Below are positions 49,427 through 57,834 of a stretch of DNA of 64,000 nucleotides, piece by piece; position 1 is the stretch's first letter, and every line of letters starts with the position of its first letter. The notes beneath the pieces were generated by a model. It had not been told where the DNA came from and did not search any database. It saw only the letters and a list, made by a program, of their open reading frames with translations. The stretch covers positions 124,001 through 188,000 of the forward strand of contig JAEUHK010000051.1 in assembly GCA_016795465.1 (NCBI GenBank), given 5' to 3'. The translations under genes were made by a program, and so were the position numbers. The DNA comes from Verrucomicrobiaceae bacterium. Lineage in GTDB: Bacteria; Verrucomicrobiota; Verrucomicrobiia; Verrucomicrobiales; Verrucomicrobiaceae.

Positions 49427-52135
49427 ATGAAGTTGCCTGCCAGCCTTGCTTTTCTTGTCTTTGTCACCTCGCTTGCCGCCCAGAAGGCGGCGGATTCGCC
49501 GTGGGGGGACTTTGTGGAGAAGGATTTTCCGTTCTTCAGCAGCGTGCTGGACTGTCGCGATGTCGGTGAAGGCTTTCCGAAGGACAATCTCACGCCCCGC
49601 GGCCTCATCCTGAACCTCGGCCACAATCTCTGGGCCTGCTTTGACACCGATCTCCTCCGCATCGCCTGCATCTGGGAAGGCGAACCCGGCAAACCACCCG
49701 TAACGCCCGCCGCGCTCGCCCCCGGCTCGTATCACATCGCCGGTCAGAAGACCAAGGATGGCCAGGAGGACCTGCCGAAGCCGATTGGCAAGGTTTGGCT
49801 GGCGAATGGCATCTATCCGGGCTGGCAGGTCGGTGACAAGCCGAGCTTCACCGATCCGCGTGAGCCTGCGCCGAGCAAGGACGAGGTGGGGCGAGGCGGG
49901 ATTGCTAACTCAACTTTCCAAAGCTTCCACCTAGACGAGCCATTGTTTGGCAGAATGGCGGCAGAACCGAAGACGTGGCGGCTTCGCTACTCTGTTTCGG
50001 GCACTATCATTGAAGAATGTTGGAAGTGCATAACGATGGGGGGCGCTGGCAAGCCTCCCATCTGTGAAATTGAACGAGACGTTTTGATTCAACCTCATGA
50101 GAGCCCCTTAGTTTTATCTTTGGGCAAAACTGGGATTGGAACGAAGATTCAGTTTATGCAGCTAGGGGACTCTGACCCAAGCGAAGATGCCAAAATCACT
50201 GAATTGCGGCAAGCCAACGGTCGCTTCCTTTTGCTTCCCAACGCCGATGTGGTGACGAAGATTCGTATTAACTACTCAGTGGCAGAAGGCGCTCTGACGA
50301 AGAAGGACACTTTCGGCAGTCAACTCGAGCGTCGTTATTGGCCCCAAACCCTCACCACCAAGGCCACGCTCTCGCAAAAGCCCGATGCCTACGTCATCGA
50401 CGACATCCCGCTGCCGGTGCCGAATCCTTGGAAGAGGAATGTGAGGCTGGCGGACATCGCGTTTTTGAATGATCAGGGCGATGCGGCGGGCGTGACGTTT
50501 GATGGCGATGTGTGGCTGATCTCGGGCTTGAAGGGCGATTTGGAGGCGGTGACGTGGAAACGCTTCGCGAGCGGGCTGCATGAGCCGATGAGCGTTGTGT
50601 CGCGGAATGGCGAAATCCTCGTCTTCGACCGCAACGGCATCTGGAAGCTCGTGGATTCGAACGGTGATAAGGCATGCGACCGCTATGAGATGTTCTGCAA
50701 TCTCTTCGCGCAGACGGCGGAGACGCGGGAGTTTCCGAATTCGATGAAGTTGGGGCCGAAGGGCGAGCTTAACATCTCGAAGGGCGGTCAGGAGGGCACG
50801 ACGCGGGGGAAACACAACGGCACCGTCATCAAAGTGGCGGCGGATGGGAAGTCGTTTGAGGTGATCGGCTATGGATTGCGTCAGCCATTCATCGGCGTGA
50901 ATGCGCAGACGGGTCTCGTGACGGCGAGCGATCAGCAGGGGCATTATGTGCCGTCCACGCCGCTGCACCTCATCCGCGATCATCAGTTCTACGGCCATCT
51001 GCCGACCATTGCGGAGAAAGAGAAGTATCCGGAGACCATCGCTGATCCGCTGACGTGGCTGCCGCATCCGGTGAACCCGAGCGGGGTGACGCAGACGTGG
51101 TTGCTCGGCTCGAAGATGGGGCCGGTGGATGGCGAATTGATCCACATCGGCTACAACCGTCCGGAGTTGTTCCGGGTCGTAGGACGAGTTTTCAACTCGT
51201 CATCTGAGAACGGGTTGAAAACCCGTTCTACAACGGCGGTGGTGAGCTTCTCGCGTGAGTTCGATTTTCCGACGCTGAACGCGATCGTGAATCCGGCGGA
51301 CGGGCAGCTTTATGTGACCGGTTTCCAAGTGTGGGGCACGGTGGTGAAGCGTTTGAGCGGTCTGGCTCGTGTGCGCTGGACGGGGAAGCCGCGTGTGCTG
51401 CTGCAAGAGGTCACGCCGACGGATAAAGGCGTCGTTTTGCGCTTCAACGCGAAGCTGGATGCCAAGCTGGCGACGAACCCCGAGAGCTACAGCGCGGAGC
51501 GTTGGAATTACAAGCGCACGCCGGAGTATGGCAGCCCGCATTTGAAGCTGGATGGCAGCAATGGACAGGAATGGCTGAATGCGAGCAGCGCCTACCTCAG
51601 CACCGATGGCCAAAGCGTGCTGGTGGCCTTTCCGGAGATGACGACCTGCCATCAAATGCGCGTGGGCTGGGGCCTGCAAAGCGCGGACGGGCTCAAGGCG
51701 GCAAACACGGCGTATTTCTCGCCGTGGGAGCTGATGCCCTTCGATGCGGCGAAACTGGGCTTTGAGCCCGGCTTGAAGATCGATCTCACGCCGCGCAAAT
51801 CGGCGGTGGCCGCAGTGGTGAAGCCGACGGTGGAGGAAGGCGAGCGTTTGTATCAGATGTTTGGCTGCATGGCCTGCCACAGCACGGATGGCACGCTCGT
51901 GGGCAAGGTGGGGCCGAGCTGGAAGGGTCTCTTCGGCACCGAGCGCGACATCGCGAAGGGCATGAAGGGCAAGGTGAAGGCCGACGAGGCCTACCTGCGT
52001 GAGTCGATCCTCAATCCGAGCGCGAAAGTGGTGAAGGGCTTCGAGAAGTTCGACACGGGCATGCCGATCTACGCGGGCATTTTGAATGATTCGCAGATCG
52101 AAAGTCTGATTTTGTACATCAAGAGCCTGAAGTAA
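49427..52135 (+). CDS. DUF6797-type secreted haem protein with C-terminal cytochrome c domain
   Basis: 902 residues. The signal peptide is MKLPASLAFLVFVTSLAAQ. The middle looks like a beta-propeller/sugar-dehydrogenase-like region (DGDVWLISGLKGDL, GEILVFDRNGIWKLVD). The C-terminal 100 residues form a class I cytochrome c with CMACH at 814-818 and an axial-Met candidate in DTGMPIYAG at about 879. Family architecture matches DUF6797 PVC proteins, probably periplasmic sugar oxidation with electron transfer. Two oddities: residues about 584-603 are encoded by a REP-like repeat, and about 160-300 lie in a lower-GC patch. It is divergent from the PSD1 cytochrome gene. Confidence 0.85.
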   Translation: MKLPASLAFLVFVTSLAAQKAADSPWGDFVEKDFPFFSSVLDCRDVGEGFPKDNLTPRGLILNLGHNLWACFDTDLLRIACIWEGEPGKPPVTPAALAPGSYHIAGQKTKDGQEDLPKPIGKVWLANGIYPGWQVGDKPSFTDPREPAPSKDEVGRGGIANSTFQSFHLDEPLFGRMAAEPKTWRLRYSVSGTIIEECWKCITMGGAGKPPICEIERDVLIQPHESPLVLSLGKTGIGTKIQFMQLGDSDPSEDAKITELRQANGRFLLLPNADVVTKIRINYSVAEGALTKKDTFGSQLERRYWPQTLTTKATLSQKPDAYVIDDIPLPVPNPWKRNVRLADIAFLNDQGDAAGVTFDGDVWLISGLKGDLEAVTWKRFASGLHEPMSVVSRNGEILVFDRNGIWKLVDSNGDKACDRYEMFCNLFAQTAETREFPNSMKLGPKGELNISKGGQEGTTRGKHNGTVIKVAADGKSFEVIGYGLRQPFIGVNAQTGLVTASDQQGHYVPSTPLHLIRDHQFYGHLPTIAEKEKYPETIADPLTWLPHPVNPSGVTQTWLLGSKMGPVDGELIHIGYNRPELFRVVGRVFNSSSENGLKTRSTTAVVSFSREFDFPTLNAIVNPADGQLYVTGFQVWGTVVKRLSGLARVRWTGKPRVLLQEVTPTDKGVVLRFNAKLDAKLATNPESYSAERWNYKRTPEYGSPHLKLDGSNGQEWLNASSAYLSTDGQSVLVAFPEMTTCHQMRVGWGLQSADGLKAANTAYFSPWELMPFDAAKLGFEPGLKIDLTPRKSAVAAVVKPTVEEGERLYQMFGCMACHSTDGTLVGKVGPSWKGLFGTERDIAKGMKGKVKADEAYLRESILNPSAKVVKGFEKFDTGMPIYAGILNDSQIESLILYIKSLK
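51177..51234. repeat. Palindromic repeat pair inserted in frame within the DUF6797 gene
   Basis: Unit 1 reads GTAGGACGAGTTTTCAACTC; unit 2, inverted, reads GTAGAACGGGTTTTCAACCC. Each is itself a palindrome around TTTTCAA. Together they add about 20 codons (translated VGRVFNSSSENGLKTRSTT) without breaking the frame. Units of this shape are usually intergenic. Confidence 0.85.
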
Positions 52136-52664
52136 GGATCACGTGTACTCTTTGATCGTGCGGCTCGACGGGCAGTTCGTCGATGATTTGGAACGAATGC
52201 GCGAGAGCGATGCGTCTCGCGTGGCATTCCGGATGGGCGAGCAGGCGGTCGTAGTAGCCGCCGCCGCGTCCGAGCCGCGTGAGATGTCGTGGTGAGAAGG
52301 CCAGACCGGGCACGATGATGAAGTCGAGATCTGCGACGGCGAGCGAAGCACAGCTTTCATTCGGCTCCCAAGCTCCGAAACGGCTGCGGATGAGATCCGC
52401 AGGCTCGCACACGAGACGCGGAGCGAGGTTTTCACCCTCGATGGCGAACAACACGGCTCGGTGGCCGTTTTCGCGCAGCCACGGCAGAAAGCCGCCGACA
52501 AGATCCGGCTCGCCACGCAGGCCACCGTAGATGGCAACCGTGCTCCCAGGCTGCCACAAAGATGCGTGATGCTTCAAGGCACGGATGAGAGCCTCATTGG
52601 CTTCTGCGGGCACTTCGCGAAGGTGCTGGCGCATGCGCTGGCGGAGCTCGATTTTGGATTCCAT
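52119..52664 (-). CDS. 5-formyltetrahydrofolate cyclo-ligase
   Basis: 181 residues from ATG 52664; a TTG two codons earlier is less likely. N-terminal KIELRQRMRQHL, then AIYGGLRGEPDLVG and the signature LGRGGGYYDRLL near residue 145 are typical of the family, which makes 5,10-methenyl-THF from 5-formyl-THF and ATP in the cytosol. Length is normal. Its 3' end overlaps the stop of the convergent cytochrome gene by 17 bases. The next upstream gene ends 46 bases away. Confidence 0.92.
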   Translation of the reverse strand: MESKIELRQRMRQHLREVPAEANEALIRALKHHASLWQPGSTVAIYGGLRGEPDLVGGFLPWLRENGHRAVLFAIEGENLAPRLVCEPADLIRSRFGAWEPNESCASLAVADLDFIIVPGLAFSPRHLTRLGRGGGYYDRLLAHPECHARRIALAHSFQIIDELPVEPHDQRVHVILTSGS

Positions 52665-52710
52665 AGTCAAAAAGGATGTGTGGCGCTGCTGGCGGTCAAC
52701 TCGCGATTCG

Positions 52711-54834
52711 TCACCGGCCCAGCACGCCGATGACCTGCGCCTCGATGAGGGCGAGATTCACGCCGAGATGCTTTTGGATCAGCACTTCCGTGAGCCGCAG
52801 GCGGGCTGCTTGTTTGGCGGTTCCCTCCTCGTTGTCGTATTCGATGCCGCCGCCAAGTCTTTTCCATTCATGGGGAAACTCATCAGCGTAGGCGCGGTAG
52901 AGGTCGATGAGCTTCTTTTCGCCAAAGGTCTTCGCGATCCAAGCCACGGCGTAGGTACTGAGCATGTAGCGGTTGAAACGCTGCGTGAGATCATCGCCTT
53001 CACGGCGCAGCGTCCCATGGCGGGTGAGTTCGGTGAGGTTCATGCCCTGGCGCACGGCCTGCATGACCTCGCGAGCACGCTCGGCGAAGTTTTCAGAGGA
53101 GAAATACACGGCGATGCCCTCGACGAGCCATCCCGGCGTCCAACTGCGCGACCACTCGCCGAGTGTGAGATGCACAAGCTCATGCTCGACCATGATCTGC
53201 TGATCGCTCGCACGGCCCGAGAGCAACCGGTGGGACTGCAGGCCGGCCTTGTTGGCATACATGGCGAGGTTGTAGGTGAGCAGTCGGTTGTTTTCCTCGA
53301 TCGTGACACCGGGCACGGCACCCGTGGCGCTGCCGGGATCCGCACCGCTTAGGATTTCAAAGTCACCCTGGGCCAGACACGAAAAGCCGACAAAGGTGGA
53401 GCCCAAGGGCAGTCCCGTCCGCGAGAGATGTGTCCAAGCCTGCTCGAGCTCGCCAGCCAGCTCACGGGCGTGCACGAGGTCTGCTGGGCCCTCTTTGTGC
53501 ACCACCAGCGTGTGCTGCCCCTTTAAAACACGCGTGTAACCGCGGCTCCAAAACGGTGGCCCGGAGGGAAACGTAAGCGCCTTGACCTTCCATCCGCCAT
53601 CGGTGGACGCGTCCATGCGGGCAAGCATGCTCACGTAGAAGCCATTGCCTCCAGTCTGGCCTTTGAGACGGAATTTCAACTGCAGCGCCACGAAGCGGAG
53701 GCCGCCATTTTCGAGACTCAGGCCCTGCTCGGCCACGGGTTGTATCTCAAACGCGTCGAAGGCCAGCGGCTCGATCTGTCGAAAAAGCTCGGAAGGCTCC
53801 TCGGTCTCGAAACGAGCCTGCGCCTCCTTGATGCGGCCTTCGCGGACGTTCTTGGAGACATCACTCCAGAAGGCACTGACATGCTCGAAGAGCTTTTGCT
53901 CGGCAAGGGCATGCAAACGAGCGGCGGTGACCACGGGCGTTTGCTTCTGCGCATGGTCCACCACCCAGATGGAATTTTTCTCGTCAAACAGCAGGGGCAG
54001 GTCCGGATAGCCGGGAAAGCGGAACCACAGGCGGGACGCGGCATGCGGGTGGGGCATCTCAAAGCGCAGGATGCCGCGGTTCTCATCGCCCGGAGCCCAA
54101 GCTCCGGGAGGCGCGATGCGCTGGACGATGCCGCCACGCACCTCGATGAGGCGCAGCGCCTGCCCGTCACTGCCCACCATCATCGCCTCACCACCCGCGG
54201 GGCAGCGTTCCATGGTGAAGGGATAGCGGGCGATGTTGGTGAAGCCGACCTCCATCGTGAGCGCCCCTTCCGCGCAGCGCATCTGGCCAAGGCGCAGGCG
54301 AATGTGCTGGTTGCCCGCATTGAGCGGCTCGAGAGCGGCATCCAGCATCATCACACGGCCCTCCGCCTTGGAGAGATCCGGCGCGATGAAGGAGGCCGCG
54401 TTGTTGAGCAAAAACTTCAGCGGCGCATGCGAGCCGAGGTCGAGCACCAGGATGTCGAGCAGGTCATCCTCAGACCACGGAAAGCTCAGCTCGGTGAAAA
54501 CAGCCTCGCCGGGCCGCAGCAGCGGAGGCCCGCCGCCGAGCCAGGACATGCCGACGTCCGAGCAGGGCACATTCGAGCCGCCGGAGGCCTTCCGCAGCAT
54601 GACAAAGGGCTGCTGCACCGGCAGCGGAGGCCGCGCAGGATTCTGCGAGATGTTTAGCAGGCCTGCGCGGAGCTTCAGCACACCGCCCGCATGCTCCGCG
54701 GTGACCAGCAGCAGCCGGAAACCGGAGGCCCGCAGCGTCCGCGGCTCCGCTGTGCCACCCAGACGCCAGCAACGCGGCTGCGCTGCCTGAAGCCACGGCA
54801 GCATCAAAAACAGGACGAGGAGGGGGGACCGCAT
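52711..54834 (-). CDS. Secreted peptidase MA-like gluzincin protein
   Basis: 707 residues. The signal peptide MRSPLLVLFLMLPWLQAAQ precedes about 450 residues of beta-rich, unrecognised sequence. The C-terminal third carries VEHELVHLTLG (HExxH zinc site) and, 24 residues on, WLVEGIAVYF with the third ligand Glu, the gluzincin arrangement of peptidase MA/DUF-type proteins. Catalysis is plausible because both HExxH and the downstream Glu are intact. It lies downstream of no operon partner and is divergent from the Gfo/Idh gene. The substrate is unknown. Confidence 0.75.
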   Translation of the reverse strand: MRSPLLVLFLMLPWLQAAQPRCWRLGGTAEPRTLRASGFRLLLVTAEHAGGVLKLRAGLLNISQNPARPPLPVQQPFVMLRKASGGSNVPCSDVGMSWLGGGPPLLRPGEAVFTELSFPWSEDDLLDILVLDLGSHAPLKFLLNNAASFIAPDLSKAEGRVMMLDAALEPLNAGNQHIRLRLGQMRCAEGALTMEVGFTNIARYPFTMERCPAGGEAMMVGSDGQALRLIEVRGGIVQRIAPPGAWAPGDENRGILRFEMPHPHAASRLWFRFPGYPDLPLLFDEKNSIWVVDHAQKQTPVVTAARLHALAEQKLFEHVSAFWSDVSKNVREGRIKEAQARFETEEPSELFRQIEPLAFDAFEIQPVAEQGLSLENGGLRFVALQLKFRLKGQTGGNGFYVSMLARMDASTDGGWKVKALTFPSGPPFWSRGYTRVLKGQHTLVVHKEGPADLVHARELAGELEQAWTHLSRTGLPLGSTFVGFSCLAQGDFEILSGADPGSATGAVPGVTIEENNRLLTYNLAMYANKAGLQSHRLLSGRASDQQIMVEHELVHLTLGEWSRSWTPGWLVEGIAVYFSSENFAERAREVMQAVRQGMNLTELTRHGTLRREGDDLTQRFNRYMLSTYAVAWIAKTFGEKKLIDLYRAYADEFPHEWKRLGGGIEYDNEEGTAKQAARLRLTEVLIQKHLGVNLALIEAQVIGVLGR

Positions 54835-54909
54835 TCGGCGCTCTTTTTAGCGTGAATCGCCTCCTCGCGCCACTCTTTGAAACATCTTCCCCGCTCGCCG
54901 GGTATCAGG

Positions 54910-54938
54910 TTGACACCTTTCCGGCCCACCGCTGGAAT
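54910..54938 (+). promoter_or_regulatory. Promoter of the Gfo/Idh/MocA gene
   Basis: TTGACA (54910-54915) and TGGAAT (54933-54938) are spaced by 17 bases, the best match to a sigma-70-like promoter seen in the window. The ATG follows 15 bases later, so a short or nearly leaderless message is likely. Confidence 0.5.
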
Positions 54939-54953
54939 GCAGCACTCCCCACC

Positions 54954-55991
54954 ATGAAAAAATACAACGTCGGCATCATCGGATACGGCTGGGCAGCCAC
55001 CGCCCACATCGAAGCGATCAACAAAACCACGCAGGGCCAGGTCACGGCCATCTACTCCTCCCGCAAGCTCGACGACGCCGAGCTCAGCGCGAAGCACGGC
55101 GGCACGATCAAGAGCTACCAGAGCATCGATGCCATGCTCGCCGATCCGTCCATCCATGTCGTGGACATCACCAGCTACCCCAGCCAGCACCGCGATCAGG
55201 CAATCGCCGCCGCGAACGCGAAGAAGCACATCATCCTCGAAAAGCCGATGGCGAACTCGCTCCAGGAAGTGCGTGAGATCGCCGCCGCCGCGAAATCGAA
55301 CGGCGTGCAGGGCTGCGTGTGCTTCGAGTGCCGCTTCTCGAACCAGTTCCAGGTCACGAAGGCGCTCATTGATGAAGGTTTGCTCGGCAGCCTCCACTAC
55401 GGTGAAGTCGATTACTACCACGGCATCGGCCCTTGGTATGGCCAGTTCCGCTGGAACACCGGCAAGAAGGACGGCGGCAGTGCCCTCCTCACCGCCGGCT
55501 GCCATGCGCTCGATGCCCTGCTCATGGTCATGGGCAGCGAAGTGGAGAGCGTGTGCTCCTTCTCCACGAAGAGCAGCAGCGAGATCTTCAAGCCCTACGA
55601 ATACAACACCAGCAGCACCACGATCATCCGCTTCAAAAACGGTGCCGTCGGCAAGTCCGCGGCCATCGTGGACTGCCTCCAGCCCTACTACTTCCACACC
55701 CACCTGTGCGGCAGCCAGGGCAGCCTTCTCGATGACAAATTCCACTCAATGAAGCTCCACACGGACAAGCATTCCTGGAGCAAGCTCTCCATGAAGATGC
55801 TCGACTCCGGCGATGTGAGCGATCATCCGTATCAGAGCCAGTTCCAGGCCTTCTTTGATGCTCTCGATGCCGGCAAGCCCATGCCGCTCACCAGCTTCGA
55901 GGAATCGCTGAAGTCCTTCGAAGTCATCTTCGCCGCCGACAAAAGCGCCGAGCAGGGCGGCCGCCCCGTGAAGATCAGCGAGCTCGCCTAA
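54954..55991 (+). CDS. Gfo/Idh/MocA-family oxidoreductase
   Basis: 345 residues from ATG 54954. The Rossmann motif VGIIGYGWAATAHIEAI is followed by VVDITSYPSQH and the family lysine in ILEKPMANSLQEV. The C-terminal domain has GGSALLTAGCHALDALLMVM, the conserved metal/substrate His region. It should oxidise or reduce a sugar or inositol-like substrate with NAD(P). The gene stands alone: its own promoter and a strong terminator flank it. It is similar in type to, but not a close copy of, the glycan-operon Gfo/Idh gene at 18.7 kb. Confidence 0.9.
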   Translation: MKKYNVGIIGYGWAATAHIEAINKTTQGQVTAIYSSRKLDDAELSAKHGGTIKSYQSIDAMLADPSIHVVDITSYPSQHRDQAIAAANAKKHIILEKPMANSLQEVREIAAAAKSNGVQGCVCFECRFSNQFQVTKALIDEGLLGSLHYGEVDYYHGIGPWYGQFRWNTGKKDGGSALLTAGCHALDALLMVMGSEVESVCSFSTKSSSEIFKPYEYNTSSTTIIRFKNGAVGKSAAIVDCLQPYYFHTHLCGSQGSLLDDKFHSMKLHTDKHSWSKLSMKMLDSGDVSDHPYQSQFQAFFDALDAGKPMPLTSFEESLKSFEVIFAADKSAEQGGRPVKISELA

Positions 55992-56015
55992 TCGAAGCCT
56001 CCAGCATCTCATTCA

Positions 56016-56051
56016 AACTCCAGGCGGCTGCGGCTGCCTGGAGTTTTGTTT
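56016..56051 (+). terminator. Rho-independent terminator
   Basis: AACTCCAGGC and GCCTGGAGTT form a 10-base stem with a 10-base loop, followed by TTGTTT. It begins 25 bases after the Gfo/Idh stop codon. Confidence 0.85.
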
Positions 56052-56062
56052 GCTGAGAAACC

Positions 56063-57754
56063 TCACTCGCTCGCCGCGGTGACGGTGAGCACTTCTTCGA
56101 GGGTGGTGATGCCGTCGCTGGCTTTGCGGAAGCCGTATTGACGCATCGGGACCATGCCGTCTTTGAGGGCCTGGGCCTTGAGTTCGATGGCGTTGGCACG
56201 CTGGTTGATCTTGTCCTGCAGCGCCTCGGTCATCTGGCAGATCTCCATGATGGCGAGACGGCCGGTGAAGCCGGTGCCGCGGCAGGAACGGCAGCCAACA
56301 GGCTTGAAGAAGGTGCGCTTGAACTCGGCGGGCACGCCGATGTTCTTCAAATACGACTCCTCGTAATGCGCGGGCTGCTTGCAGGCTCCGCAAAGCGTGC
56401 GCACGAGGCGCTGCGCCTGGAAGGCACGCACGCTGGAGGCGACCATGAAGGGCTCGATGCCCATGTCGAGCAGACGGGAGATGCCGCCGACGGCATCATT
56501 GGTGTGGAGCGTGGAAAGGACCAAGTGACCGGTCAACGCGCCGCGGATGGCGATCTCGACGGTCTCCTGGTCGCGCATTTCACCCACCATGATGACGTTC
56601 GGGTCACCACGGAGAATACTGCGCAGGCCGGCAGCGAAGGTGAGATCGATCTCCGGCTTCACGGCGATCTGCACGACGCCATCGAGCTTGTTTTCCACCG
56701 GGTCTTCGATGGTGACGATGCGGCGGTCCTTCGTGTTGAGCTCTTTGAGCAGGGTGTAGAGCGTGGTGGATTTACCACTTCCCGTGGGGCCGGTGACCAG
56801 GATGATGCCGTTCGGCGCAGCGATGAGTTTTCGCAGGATGGCCTCGGTCTTGTCGTCGAGACCGATGGCGCTCATGTCGAACTTTTTGCGGGTGAGCAGA
56901 CGCAGCGCCACGGACTCGCCGTTCACGCTGGGGATGGTGGCCACGCGCACGTCGATGGGCTCGCCATCGAGTTCGAGATTGATACGACCGTCCTGCGGCA
57001 GGCGGCGCTCGGCGATGTCGAGGTGCGCCATGATCTTGAGGCGCGACACGAGCGAATTTTGCAGCAGGCGCATGTTCGGCGGCACGGGCACTTCGAGCAG
57101 CTTGCCATCGACGCGGTAACGGATGCGCAGATCCTTCTCCAACGGCTCCACATGGATGTCCGTGGCACGTTCCTTGAGTGCTTCGCGGAAGATCTGGTTC
57201 ACGAAATTGAGCACGGTGGCCTCTTCATCGGCCTCGTCGAGCACGGTGGTCTCCTGTTTGAGATCGTCATTGTCATCACCGGCCTCGCGACCTTCAAGAA
57301 GCTCCTCAAAGTTCTCCGCACCGACGCCGTAGCCCTGATGCAGAGCTTCGAGGATGCGGTGACGCGGGGCGATCTGCCAGTGCACGCGTTTGCGCAGTTC
57401 CTGGCCCACGGCCTGACGAGCGGAGAGGTCGAAGGGGTTGTAGGTGATGAGCGTAGCCTCGGTGTTCGAGAGCTGGGTGGGAAAGACGCGATGCCGCAGG
57501 GCGATTTTGGCCGGAAAGCGGTTGTGAATGCCTTCGGGGGCATCCGCGGCTCCGTTTTGATCAAACGGGATGCCGAGGCCGGTGGCGAGCTTTTCGAAGA
57601 AGCGGTCCTCATCGACCATGTTCGCGTCCACGAGCGCATCCATCAGCGGCTGGCGCTTGTCCGCGGCGGTTTCGAGCGAGTGGCGGAGGCGTGTGGGCTC
57701 GGCACAACCGGCAGAAGCGGCGGTCTGGACGAGGACGTCGATCAAAGTGGGCAT
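56063..57754 (-). CDS. PilB/GspE-type secretion or pilus assembly ATPase
   Basis: 563 residues from ATG 57754 (MPTLIDVL); the frame is open further upstream but with no family match. The N-terminal GspE-N-like domain runs to about 150. Motor motifs are Walker A VTGPTGSGKSTTLYTLL, the Asp box VTIEDPVE, Walker B IMVGEMRDQETVE and the His box STLHTNDAVGGI. A zinc tetracysteine pair, CGAC and CRSC, follows near residues 440-475. It would power type IV pilus or type II secretion assembly at the inner membrane. No other pilus gene is adjacent except a possible GspG-like gene 6 kb away. Confidence 0.9.
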   Translation of the reverse strand: MPTLIDVLVQTAASAGCAEPTRLRHSLETAADKRQPLMDALVDANMVDEDRFFEKLATGLGIPFDQNGAADAPEGIHNRFPAKIALRHRVFPTQLSNTEATLITYNPFDLSARQAVGQELRKRVHWQIAPRHRILEALHQGYGVGAENFEELLEGREAGDDNDDLKQETTVLDEADEEATVLNFVNQIFREALKERATDIHVEPLEKDLRIRYRVDGKLLEVPVPPNMRLLQNSLVSRLKIMAHLDIAERRLPQDGRINLELDGEPIDVRVATIPSVNGESVALRLLTRKKFDMSAIGLDDKTEAILRKLIAAPNGIILVTGPTGSGKSTTLYTLLKELNTKDRRIVTIEDPVENKLDGVVQIAVKPEIDLTFAAGLRSILRGDPNVIMVGEMRDQETVEIAIRGALTGHLVLSTLHTNDAVGGISRLLDMGIEPFMVASSVRAFQAQRLVRTLCGACKQPAHYEESYLKNIGVPAEFKRTFFKPVGCRSCRGTGFTGRLAIMEICQMTEALQDKINQRANAIELKAQALKDGMVPMRQYGFRKASDGITTLEEVLTVTAASE

Positions 57755-57834
57755 AGAGTCGGTTTGAAACGCGGTGTGCGAAGGGAAGTTGCACATCACG
57801 GAGCATTCACCGTGCTGTGCCACAAGGGTCCGTT

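Noticed and set aside
46149..49430. Integrated mobile element spanning repeats at 46.6 and 49.1 kb
   Set aside because: The repeats belong to different families, no transposase or integrase gene is present, and the enclosed PSD1 gene fits the host background.
48950..49692. Upstream extension of the PSD1 gene to 49692
   Set aside because: Basic, repeat-derived residues before a perfect signal peptide starting at 49098.
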